The notes below the pieces were generated by a model, which saw nothing but the letters and a program-made list of their open reading frames with translations, did no database searches and was not told the origin of the DNA. Positions 33,312 to 43,776 of a stretch of 48,611 bases of DNA are shown in pieces; position 1 is the stretch's first letter; every line of letters begins with the position of its first letter. Made by a program: the position numbers and the translations under genes. Source of the DNA: Pseudozyma flocculosa PF-1 (taxonomy: Eukaryota; Basidiomycota; Ustilaginomycetes; Ustilaginales; Ustilaginaceae); assembly GCF_000417875.1 (NCBI RefSeq), contig NW_006920896.1, positions 90,202-138,812 on the forward strand. Direction: 5' to 3'.

Positions 33312-36300
33312 TCAGTTGGCGTGGGCCTCGGCCTCCTCCTTGACAAAGTACTTCCACGGCTGCACCTCGCTAGGGATCTTGCCCTCTTCCCAGCCGCGCA
33401 GGCAGCCGTGCGGGATGCGCGCCGCCAGCGCCTCGACAAACAGCAGCGCCGAGCGCGGCTCGTTGAGCAGCGGGATGCCAAAGTCGACGGCGTTGCGGCG
33501 CGCCACGTAGTCCTGGTCCAGCAGGTCGCGGCCCCGGAACTTGGCCAGGTTGACGCAGATGTTGATGTCGTACTCGTCAAACACCTCGCGCAGCTTGCGC
33601 TTGTCCTTGACGGGGAAGCGGATCTTCTTGGCCGACAGGTGCGGCAGGTTGTTGAGGAAGGCCTCGACGTCCGAGTCGGAGCAGTACAGCTTGAAGCCCA
33701 GGTCGTAGAGCTTGCGCGCGATCTGAGCAAACTGCGGCTTGGTCACGTCGCCGCCCATGAGCACGCCCGAGCGCGGCTGCGGCACGCGGAACGCCGTCTG
33801 CGAGCTGATCGACGCCCACGCCGCCTCGTACAGGTCCTTGCCAAACGACGCCACCTCGCCCGTCGACGCCATCTCGACGCCCAGGAACGGGTCGGCGCCC
33901 GCAAGACGCGTCCACGAAAACTGGGGCACCTTGATGGCAACGTAGTCGCGCTCCTGCGCCATCAGGTCGACCGGCTCCGGCACGTCCTGCCCGACAATGG
34001 CGTTGGTCGCCGTGTCGATGAAGTTGTGGCCGAGCACCTTGCTGACGAAGGGGAAGGAGCGCGAGGCGCGGAGGTTGCACTCGATGACCTTGAGCTGCGC
34101 CTCGGACTCGCCCTCGCCGGCGGGCTTGCGGATGATCTGCATGTTGAAGGGGCCCGAGATGTTGAAGGCCTTTGCCACCTTCTGGGCGATGACCTTGAGG
34201 CGCGAGAGGTCGTTGGGGTCGAGCGAGAAGGGCGGCAGCACCAGGGTGGCGTCGCCCGAGTGGACGCCGGCGTTTTCGACGTGCTCCGAGACGGCGTGCA
34301 CGAGCAGGTTGCCCTTGTGGGCGACGGCGTCGACGTCAATCTCCTGGGCGTTGTCGATAAACTTGGTCAGCACGACGGGGTAGTCGGTGTTGACCTCGGC
34401 GGCGGCGGTGAGGTGGTGCTCGAGCGTCGACTCGTCCCAGATGACGTTCATCGCGGCGCCCGAGAGGACGTACGAGGGGCGGACGAGGACCGGGTACGAG
34501 ACGCGGGCGGCAAACTCCTTGGCCTTTTCGACGCTGGTGGCCTCGGTCCACTCGGGCTGGTCGATGCCGACGTTGTCGAGGATCTGCGAGAACTTGTGGC
34601 GGTCCTCGGCCGAGTCAATCATGACAGGGTCGGTGCCGAGCACGTTGACGTTGGCGTTCTTGAGGCGCAGGGCGATGTTCTGCGGCAGCTGGCCGCCCAC
34701 CGACACGACGGCGCCCGTCGCGCCCTCGAGCTCGTAGATGTCCATGACGCGCTCGAAGCCGAGCTCCTCAAAGTAGAGGCGGTCGGCCTCGTCAAAGTCG
34801 GTCGACACCGTCTCGGGGTTGTAGTTGACCATGATCGTCTTGTGGCCCATGGCGCGGACGCGGCGGGCGCAGGTGACGGCGCACCAGTCAAACTCGACCG
34901 ACGAGCCGATGCGGTAGACGCCGGAGCCGAGGACCATGGTGCCGTGCTCGTCAAACTCGACGTCGTGGGTCGAGGCGTTGTAGGTCGTGTAGAGGTAGTT
35001 GGTCTTGGCCGGGTACTCGGCGGCGACGGTGTCGATCCGCTTGACGAAAGGCGTGATGCCGAGCGCCTTGCGGTGGGCGCGGACCTCGTACTCCTGGGCG
35101 CCGACGAGCTTGGCAATCTGGCGGTCCGAGAAGCCGCGCTGCTTGGCGAGCGTCATCGTCTCCTTGTCGATGGCGCTCAGCGAGCCGATGCGCTCCAGCT
35201 GGCGGTTGATCTGGACAATGTTGTCCAGCTTGAACAGGAACCAGCGGTCGATCTTGGTGAGCTCGTGGCACTTTTCCACGTCGTAGTTCTTGACCAGCAT
35301 GGCGTAGGCGAGCGCAAAGAGGCGGGTGTCGGTGGGCACCGAGAGGGCGTGGTCGAGGTCCTCGGGCACGACGTAGGCGTCGAAGCCGTCGTAGTTGGGC
35401 GCCACCATGCGGATGGCCTTCTGGAGCGACTCCTCGAAGGTGCGTCCGATGGCCATGACCTCGCCGACCGACTTCATCGACGAGCCCACCTCGCGGTTGA
35501 CGTGCTGGAACTTGGACAGGTCCCACTTGGGGATCTTAGTGACGATGTAGTCGAGCGAGGGCTCGAAGCACGCCGTCGTCGACTTGGTCACGGCGTTGGG
35601 CAGCTCGGGCAGCGTGTGGCCGAGCGCCAGCTTGGCGGCCGTGTAGGCGAGCGGGTAGCCGGTCGCCTTGGACGCCAGCGCGCTCGAGCGGCTGAGACGC
35701 GGGTTGACCTCAATGACGCGGTACTCGCGGCTGTCCGGGCTCAGGGCGTACTGGATGTTGCACTCGCCCACGATGCCGAGGTGGCGGATGACCTTGAGCG
35801 CCGCCGAGCGCAGCATGTGGTAGTTGTCGTCCGACAGCGTCTGCGAGGGCGCCACGACGATCGAGTCGCCCGTGTGGATGCCGAGCGGGTCAAAGTTCTC
35901 CATGTTGCAGCAGATGATGGCGTTGTCCTCCTGGTCGCGCAGCACCTCGTACTCGGACTCCTTCCAGCCCTTGAGGCTCTTCTCGACCAGGATCTGCGGG
36001 CTGAGGCTGAGCGAGCGGGCGCTGAGGTCGCGCAGCTCGTCCTCGTTGTCGGCGAAGCCGGAGCCCAGGCCGCCGAGGGCGTAGGCGGCGCGGACAATGA
36101 CCGGGTAGCCAATCTCCTCGGCGGCGCGCAGCGCCTGGGGCACCGTGTCGACGGCCTCGGACTTGGCGACGGGGATGTTGATCTGGTCGAGGGCCTGGAC
36201 AAAGAGGTCGCGGTCCTCGCACATCTTGAGCACGTCGACCTGCGAGCCGAGCACCTTGACGCCGAGGCGCTCAAAGACGCCCATGTCGTCGAGCTTGACG

Positions 36301-37083
36301 CCGACGTTGAGCGCGCTCTGGCCACCAAAGGTGAGGAGGACGCCATCGGGGCGCTCCTTTTCCAGCACGTAGGCGACGTACTCTGGCGAGATGGGGAGGA
36401 AGTAGATCTGCGATGCGAGATGGTGGCTGGTCTGGATCGTGGCGATATTCGGGTTGATCTGCGGGGGGACGAAACAGTCGCCAAGGCGGACGGGCGGGCG
36501 GTGGGCAAGGCGTGCGAGACGGGCGTCAGCGGCTGGTCCAACGTTCGTGCGCAGCTCGGCGCGGCTGTCGGCCCTGCCACGAAGCTGCATCGCCTCTCGA
36601 CCTCGCTCAACTCACCAGGATCGTCTCGATGCCCGACTCGCGCAGCGCCTTGATGGCCTGCGAACCGCTGTAGTCGAACTCTCCCGCCTGGCCGATCGAG
36701 AGACCGCCAGAGCCGACGAGGAGGACCTTTTTGACGTCGGAGCGCTCGACCTTGGGCAGGTACTTGCTCCACTGCTGGAGCCCGCTGGCGGCGGGCTGGA
36801 TGGGCTCGACCGTCGTCGCCTGTGCCGGCGCCGTGGGCGAGGGCGACTTGAGCGCCGCGGCGGTGTGGAAGCGGGAGCGGAAGAGGCTCGAGCCCTTTGA
36901 GGCGGGGCCGTTTTGCAGCACGGCCGAGGCCGAGGCTGCCTTGGTCGAGAGGCTGCGCAGGGCCGGCAATGATGGCGTTGCCCCCGCGAGGAGGCGAGAG
37001 GAGCAGGCCGTAGAGGGTGCCGCCGACCAGGTCGAGCTGGCGAGGCGAGCGCCCTTGGGCATCACCCGGATGGAGCGGTGCAT
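33312..37083 (-). CDS. CPA2: Carbamoyl-phosphate synthase, arginine-specific large subunit, mitochondrial
   Basis: The enzyme makes carbamoyl phosphate from glutamine-derived ammonia, bicarbonate and two ATP for arginine synthesis; the glutaminase subunit is not in this window. Exons on the minus strand are 37083-36616 and 36458-33312, giving 1204 residues. The 157-bp phase-0 intron splits [15 protein letters not shown]. The first 80 or so residues are Arg/Ser/Ala-rich with almost no acids ([20 protein letters not shown] and onward), a typical mitochondrial presequence. The large-subunit start [20 protein letters not shown] follows. Both ATP-grasp halves are present ([38 protein letters not shown]), then the C-terminal MGS-like domain. 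There is no fused aspartate transcarbamylase or dihydroorotase, which argues against the pyrimidine-specific enzyme. Length is close to other fungal Arg-specific subunits. A TTG-started longer frame upstream is not needed. Confidence 0.95.
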
Positions 37084-38549
37084 GGGGGGCGGCTGGAGGA
37101 GTGCGATGGAGCTATAGGACAAGGGCTAGAGGGGGGCGGGGGTCCAGCTGCGGCTACGCGGTCAGGCTTGGCGTTAGACGACGTGGTCCGTGAGGTGGAG
37201 CGACAAGGAGCGAGGAGCGAGAGGAGCGAGGTCGAGATGGCCGTGCACCTGCTTGCTTAGTTGCTTGCTTGGTCTGTTGGCCTGTGCTTGCTCTGAGGGC
37301 GGGGCGTGCGGGAAGCGATCCGATCCGGTGCTTCGGGACGTTGACAAGGCGATGGATGCCGAAGCTCGGAAGTTGGCCTGCTTGATTGATGCTGCTCGTT
37401 CGCTCTCGGTGTGCTTGCAGCGGAAGTGGTCTTGCCGACGGCGGATCGACGATGCGGATGCGGGGTGAGTGGGGAGATGGGCGTGGGTCGCGGCGACTAG
37501 ACGGGAAGTGAGCACGATGGAGCTGCTGGGGAGCGGCGAGGGACGAGTGAGGAGGAGGAGTGAGATGGTGATGATGGGGGAAGAGGGAGGTGCGACACAA
37601 AGGAGAGCTTCCGGCCTGATATCCGCCAAAGTTTGCAGGCAGAGACGACGGCGACGAGCAGCCACGACCAAAGAGAAGGCGACGGGCCGACTCGAGTCAG
37701 AGGCGGGGCCGCTGCTCGGGCTGGAAGAGGCAGGCCAGGCAGGCGGGCGCATGGCAGCAGAGCCCGCTTGGCCAGTTTTTTTCTTCCTGTCTCCCTCGAC
37801 CTCGTTCCGCCGCCTGGTTGGCTGGCTGGCTGCCGGCCTGGCTGCCCGCCCAGCTGCCTCTGCGGCCCCTCTGGTCCTAGATTCAAGATTTCTTCTGGCC
37901 TGCTCGTGCGTGGGTGCAGCTGGCCAGGCAAGTTGGCCGGCAAGCGCCGCCTTCACGCACGCTTTCCGCCCACAACTTTCTGCCCTCGTGTGACTCGGTC
38001 GGCGGCGTCGGCGGCGGCAGCGGCGGCGGCGACGTTGCTCCCGCCAGCTGGTCGTCGTCCCGATCCTCGGGCCAATCGAGCAAATGCCGGCCAGGCCCCG
38101 CAGCCGACGACAGCCAGTCAACAGCGATAGGGACGTTAGCCGCGCGCTACCGTCTGCCTGATCGCCTGCATCTCGGTGCCGGCGCTGCGTGTGCAGATGG
38201 AGGAGGATAAGGGACGACGCCTCCTCGCCCGACCTGATTGGCCGGCGGCCTGGCAGACCCGGCCAGGCAGGCAAAAGTCTCCGGTCCCCGTGGCAGCGTC
38301 TTCTTCCCCCTGACGCCCGCCACGAGGCCAAACCCGAGGCTCTCGCAGCATCGGGCCAACGGAGGGTGGGACCCACCTTCCAGTCGTGATCGGGCGCGAG
38401 TGCCCGTCGCTCTCGATAGCGGCGGGGCTAAACCCAGCGACGGCAGCTCATTCCACGTTCGTCGGTCATCGTCAGCATTGGGCCTTGCCGGTGTGAGAGA
38501 GTGTGGCCTCTGGCCATCCTGTATGAGCTTGGCTTCGGCGGAGACGGAT
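37084..38549. other. Intergenic region upstream of CPA2
   Basis: No supportable gene is seen in 1.47 kb. It should hold the CPA2 promoter and leader (minus strand) and the RCE1 3' end. A GGCT-rich stretch near 37815-37850 and a GGCGGC run near 37999-38032 are the only repeats noted. I could not identify an arginine-attenuator-type upstream ORF. Confidence 0.5.
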
Positions 38550-40069
38550 TTATGACCAGTACAGCGACCCGCCAAACAGGCGCGGCTCGGTCAAGGTGAA
38601 GAGGAGCTTGGCGAAGCCCACGATGCCCGCAAGGTGGGCCAGATGGATGGCTGGACCATGGTCGAGGCTCGCGCGTCAGTACCGAGACTCTGTCCCCCTC
38701 GACGGGCACAGACGAGGCCAGGATCGCACTCACCCGCCTTCTTCTTGGGATGCCATTCGGACGCCGCGAACGGGTTGGGCAGGCCCATGGTGTTGCAAAA
38801 GACGTGCGAGAGCAGCGGGCCCACGATGGTGCCTGTCGTCGGGCGCAGTGGCCATAGCAGGCAGGGCATCGATGAAGTGGTCAGCCAACGTCGACGTCGG
38901 CGCAAAGGGCGAGGGCAGCAGCGGCGTCACGAGCGGGCAGTGAGGTGCCATAGACTCTCAACTCACCCGTCCGCATGAAGAGAAAGTTGGCGTACCAGCC
39001 AAACAGGCCGGTATAGATGAACTGGAACGCTGCACAGAGGAATCCGTGAGAGAAAAGATGTGTCCGAGCCGTGAGCACTCGAGACCTTCGATAAGAGGAG
39101 GGCGCTCCGCGGCTCGCACGTACCAGACTGCAGCAGTCCGCGCTTGAGCGCGTCCCTTGTCCGCCCGCCAGCGACGTATGTGCCCCAGGCGTGGTGTAGG
39201 TGCGCTTTGTGCCGGATCCAACGAGGATCGATCGATTGATGTCAGGACGGCGAGACGCTCGGCGTGCCAGGCGGGATGTCGCCCGAGCTCACTCACCGAC
39301 GCCGAAGTAGAGCGGACTGGCGAAGATCATGCTGCGGGCCGAGGCGCCCGAGTAGAACATGATGCTGAGGATGCAGGAGCGGAAGACGAGCTCCTCGGTC
39401 AAGGGGCCCTGTTTGCCGTGTCTCACAGAGGGTACGGGCTGCATCAGCTATTGGGGCAACGCCGGCGTGCGGCGATGGCGAGAGCGCACTCACGACAATG
39501 TAGTTGCGGATCCCCTGCAGCGTCCTCCATTTGCTCGCGACATCGCGGTCGTAGTTGAAGGCGGCCTGGCCAGGCAGCTCCTGTTCTAGGTAGCTGACGT
39601 ACAGAGGGCCGCAGTAGAGGGTCGCCGTGAGGAGGAGCGGGTAGACGGCAGCCTTGCCGAGGCCGAGCAGGAAGGTAAAGAGGGGCGGCGAGAGGGGGAT
39701 GACGGAGGACGAGAGCAAGGACGGAGAAGGCAGGGGAAGCCCGAGCAGGCGCATCGACTGAAGCGTGGCAAAGAGGGGTGATGGGTCGACGACGGCGCCC
39801 CGGTAACGGAGGAGGGCGGCTGTGCCGACGAGGCTGATTGCACTGCTCCACGAGGCCACCTTGAGGCGCGCCCGGATGACGGCGGGATCGTCCTTGCTGA
39901 GCGGCCGGCCATCCGCATCCTTGGCACCGGCTGATCCGACGCGCGTCGACTTGAACAGGTACAGGCCGCCGACGTAAGACAGCGTGAATGCGCTGCACGC
40001 ACCCACCGCCATGCTCGACGACAGCACGGGCGGTGCCGCCGGTGCGCTGAGCGTCGGAAGGAGCGACAT
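38550..40069 (-). CDS. RCE1: CAAX prenyl protease 2 (Rce1)
   Basis: Rce1 is an ER-membrane protease that removes the last three residues from prenylated CAAX proteins such as Ras. Six exons on the minus strand, 40069-39494, 39408-39297, 39204-39124, 39029-38967, 38832-38734 and 38650-38550, join in frame to 343 residues (human 329, yeast 315). Every catalytic motif of the family is present: Glu197-Glu198 in GPLTEELVFRS, His231 in GVAHLHH, and His287/Asn291 in LLSHVFCNTMG. YTGLFGWYANFLFMRTG matches the conserved membrane segment before the last motif. Several hydrophobic stretches in exon 1 fit the multi-pass topology. The ATG at 40069 is the first that gives a hydrophobic N-terminus. The third exon uses an AAG acceptor, which is less common but keeps the AHLHH motif intact. 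Confidence 0.92.
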
Positions 40070-40616
40070 TGCAACGACGCGCGACGCTGCCTCGGCGGGG
40101 AGTGGACCGAGGGCGGTGAGGCCAGAAGATGGTGGTGGAGGAGACAACCGGGGCCGCGAGGATAGGGATCGGGAGACAAGAAGAAGGGGGCCAGCCGTCG
40201 ACCTCTTTCCAAGCCTCAGCCACTCGATGCCAACAAAGGGAAGGGCAACAAGGCAACGCAGGCCAGGAAGGCTCGTGCGGGCAAGAGACCCTGCATGCTG
40301 CCAGGCAGGCGGGTGGAGCAGCCAGCCGGCCCGGCCACCCGCCGCCGCTTCTCTGCCCACGCCAAAATGTGCCGGATATTGGGCCGAAAAGCCTCGGCAG
40401 GCCCACCGATACCGCCTCCTTCTCATCCTGGCCCACCACCACCACCACCACAGTCAACCGTCACCTCTCTCTCGCCCGCCCTGCCCTCAGCCGCTGCCCT
40501 GTTACGGATCGGCTTCGAGCTATTCCGCATGTCCGTATCGAGGGCCTGAAGAGGTCCAAGTCCGAGCGCCACCGAGCACATCGCAGTTCGAGGGCGGCGA
40601 CCCGAGAGCTGCAGCC
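40070..40616. other. Divergent promoter region, RCE1 and cyclin C gene
   Basis: The two start codons are 547 bp apart and face outward. A short CAC repeat lies near 40436-40452 and a pyrimidine-rich stretch near 40455-40500. No gene is seen. Confidence 0.6.
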
Positions 40617-42299
40617 ATGGCGGCAAACTACTGGCTCTCGACGCAATGGTAAGCAGGCCGACAGCGCACAACTACTGGCGCAGCCGAAGACCACCAATCT
40701 GGCCACTGACAGGCTTCCCTGATGCCACCGTCCCCGCCTTTCTCGCCCCGCGATGCAGCAACCACTGGCTGCTCGATCGGACGCAGCTCGACCTGGCGCG
40801 CAAGGAGGATGTCCTGTACGCCAGCCCCGAAGAACTGGCCGCAATACAGATATGGATCTCGAACCGTGAGCAGCGACCCCTGATCGCAAAGCGCCAAAGG
40901 AGCCGTCGTCCTAATCCTCCTCGCCTGTCCCAACTTCGTCCGCCGCAGAGGCCATCTATCTCTGCAAACGCCTTGCGCTCCGCCAGCGGGTCGTTGCGAC
41001 CGCCTGCGTCTTCCTCCGCCGCTTCTTTGCCAAGAACTCGTACTGCGCCGTCGACCTCCTCCTCACCATTGCCGCTTGCGTGTACGTGGCCGCCAAGGTG
41101 GAAGAGTCGCCCGTTCACATCAAGAGCATCTGCGCCGAGGCCTCGCGGCACTTTGAGCGTGAGCATGTCCCCTGCACCGCCTCCCCGCCCCCCGTAGTCG
41201 CGCCGGCCTCTGCTCACCCCTGAACCTCGCCCTGCCGCGTCATAACCCCCCCTTCCCCCCCCCCCCCCTCTCCAATTCTGCGACAGAGCTGGGCTCGCGC
41301 AACTTCCACGCCGACATTTCGAGCGTGGCCGAGATGGAGTTCCACCTCCTGGAAGAGCTCGAGTTTGATCTGATCATCTATCACCCTTACCGCTCGCTCG
41401 TCGCCATCTACGAGCAGGTCGGCGCTCCCGCTATGCAGGCTCGCTCCAAGACACGCTCCGCGGAGACCTCCGCGATCGGTTCGAGGGCTGGCACCGGTGG
41501 TGGCGCCGCGGCCGTTGGGCTCGGGCTGTCGGGTGGTTCCGGCCTGCGCGGCGATGCCGAAGTCGACGCGGGCCTCTTCCCGCAGGGCCTCGGCGACGAC
41601 TCGACGGCCGAGCTCGGCATCGCGGAGCTCGACGAGACCACCGTCCAGCTGGCCTGGTTCATCATCAACGACTCCTACTCGACCGACCTGCCCCTGATGC
41701 ACCCGCCCCACCTCATAGCCATCGCGGCAATCTGGATGGCCCTGCTGCTGCACCCGGCCTCGCAGAAGAAGCTCACTTCGAGCGCTGAGGAGATGGAGCA
41801 GCAGAGGGCGAGATGGAGGAAGGAGGTGCAGGAGACGCTCGAGGGTGTCGGTTCGAGCCACGACGAGGCGAGCGGCCAGACCAACGCCTCGTCCTCGTCT
41901 TCGTCCTCGATCACGACTTCGGCGCAGCAGAGCAAGGCCACACCAGCGACGGCGGCGGCGTCGTCAGGTGCGAATCAGGGTCGGAGCGCGGCTTCACGGA
42001 CCGCCACGCCTTCAAGCGCTACCTCGATAGGGGCGGCGGGGACGGTGCAGGAGCTCATCTCGACCTCGCTGCCCGATCCGCCGGCGCCGCCGTCAAACGA
42101 GACGCTGACGTGGCTGGCGAGCCTCAATGTCTCGATTGCCACCGTGGCGGGCATCGTGCAGGACCTGGTCAAGGCGTACGATCGCGAGGCCAAGGTGCGC
42201 AAGGCGAGCCAGGACGGGCCAGAGATGATCAAGCGGCTCGAGCGGATGCGGGATGCGCGGCGCAAAAGGCTGATCCGAGAGCTGGCCCATGCAATATGA
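40617..42299 (+). CDS. SSN8: Cyclin C (Mediator kinase module; Ssn8/Srb11)
   Basis: Cyclin C pairs with Cdk8 in the Mediator kinase module that regulates RNA polymerase II transcription. Four exons, 40617-40648, 40759-40865, 40949-41158 and 41287-42299, give 453 residues. The start MAANYWLSTQCNHWLLDR is the family hallmark and supports the very short first exon. The cyclin box continues with IYLCKRLALRQRVVATACVF, FFAKNSYCAVDLLLTIAACV and YVAAKVEESP; the second fold begins near EFHLLEELEFDLIIYHPYRS. Family members are usually about 280-320 residues. The excess here is a Gly/Ala-rich insert inside the second fold (near 41430-41620) and a Ser/Thr/Ala-rich insert (near 41830-42050). The C-terminus ends in a basic helix. 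Nuclear by family. Confidence 0.92.
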
Positions 42300-42577
42300 C
42301 TTTGGGTGCAAGTCGGCGTCTCGGTGCTCGTCTGTGTTTGCGCTCGTTTGGCTCGTGTGCCACAAGGTCTGGTATAGTACATGGTCGTTTTGCTGGTGGA
42401 GAAAGGCCGGGATTCGAGGATGCGCGGGAGCGGGTACAGTGCGGAGGTGCAGAGGCGCAGTGGTCTTGCGAGGGCCGGTCGAAGGTGGGCAGAGGGGAGC
42501 GGGCCGTCCGGGTTGTCGCTGAGCTGGGGCCGGGAATGATGCGGTTTCGAGCTCGGTGCCACGCTGGCCCGCGGGGG
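42300..42577. other. Convergent intergenic region, cyclin C gene and SPT4
   Basis: Only 278 bp separate the stop codons of two convergent genes. No gene or obvious terminator structure is seen. Confidence 0.6.
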
Positions 42578-43084
42578 CTATGCTTCGATGTTGTCCGGCA
42601 ATCGTCCAACGACCTTGACGGCGTACAAGCCGGGCAGGCGTTTCTCTGAGAGTTGATGAAGACGGGGATGAGACGACGGATCCAGGCGCGTCAGACAAGA
42701 GGGTCGAAGCGGAAGAGGCACGCGCGAGAGCGTCGAGGAGCAAAGGCTGGGACGTACCGATGCGCTGCCACTTTGCCACCCAGCTGTCCTCGGGTCGAAG
42801 CATGGCAATCATGCCGTCAAAGTTGGCCGTCGTGCACTCTGCCACCCGATCCTGACTTCCCTGCATCTGAGGTGGATGAGCGGCGGAGGACGCAGAGCAT
42901 TATATACGGAGATGGGTCAGCCAAGGGTGATGGAGAGAGTCGGACGAGGGCAGGCGCCACGATGCGGCAGACTCACTTCGAGGACAGGTTCGCAATTGGG
43001 GCAGCCTTTGAGGTGGAAGTCCTTTGGCGACTGCACAAACTGGCAGCGCAGGCACGCCCGCAGCTTGTCTCGGCGTGTCGACAT
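42578..43084 (-). CDS. SPT4: Transcription elongation factor Spt4 (DSIF small subunit)
   Basis: Spt4 binds Spt5 to form DSIF, which travels with RNA polymerase II. Three exons on the minus strand, 43084-42977, 42860-42758 and 42645-42578, give 92 residues (yeast 102, human 117). The zinc ribbon is LRACLRCQFV...GCPNCEP, a CxxC-CxxC pair. The next exon carries ANFDGMIAML and SWVAKWQRI, and the last has LPGLYAVKVVGRLPD, all close to the family. The second intron uses a GTACGT donor. None of the exons stands out by length; the splices are supported by the family alignment and an unbroken frame. It shares a 692-bp divergent promoter region with CBC1. Confidence 0.9.
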
Positions 43085-43776
43085 GGTGGCAGACGCTGCA
43101 AGGGCAGGCCGGATGTGGAAGGGTCGGGCCGAAAGGGGCGAGGAACAGCGATGTCGAGACGAAGTCCGAGCTGGCGGTTGGCTGGTAGAGGGGTCGTGGG
43201 TGATCGTTGTCGTGGTGGTGGTGGTGGCGGTGGCGGTGGCGGTGGCAGGGAGGCCAAGGGACAGGAGGATGGCTACCTGGCCGCCCGCCCGCCTCTGCTC
43301 CACTTCCGAGTCCCGCGGGGAGCGTGGGCAGGGCGGGCGGGCTCGAAGCTCTCTGCTCGTTGCACAGACGACATCGAGGTGCCTTTTGCTTGCTAGAAAA
43401 CACCCTCACCCGCCTTCCCATCCACCCCGCCCCGACTGACGGATCGTCCGAAGCACCATACATCAGCCAGCCCGGAATCACCGTCCATCCGTCCCTTGCT
43501 TCGTCCCGTGCTCGAGCCGATCGGAGCGACCCGACACGACCCCGCCCGCCTTTGTCGCGCACCCGCAGCATCGTCCCCGACCAGCTGCAGCAGGATCAAA
43601 CCACGCCAACGCCGCGCGCCGCTGCCTCGCACCCACCAAACCAGCCTGCCTGCGCTCCTTTGCGGCTGGAACCTGGCTAGCCGAGACCGCCGTCGTAGAC
43701 GCACGATCACTCGACTGGCCAAGCAACCGGGAGATCACAGTTTCGTATTCCCCTACATAGAAGACCCTTTGCGACC
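43085..43776. other. Divergent promoter region, SPT4 and CBC1
   Basis: Two genes start outward from this stretch. It includes a (GGTGGC)n run near 43215-43245 and a C-rich leader before CBC1. No gene is seen. Confidence 0.6.

Noticed and set aside
33240..36653. 1137-residue frame on the plus strand
   Set aside because: It lies opposite the CPA2 coding sequence, whose protein matches a known family over its full length. GC-rich third positions create long antisense frames.
37084..37122. Upstream extension of the CPA2 frame
   Set aside because: It would need a TTG start; the ATG at 37083 already begins a good mitochondrial presequence.
42897..42906. TATA-like TTATATA element
   Set aside because: It lies in the first intron of SPT4, not upstream of a start codon.
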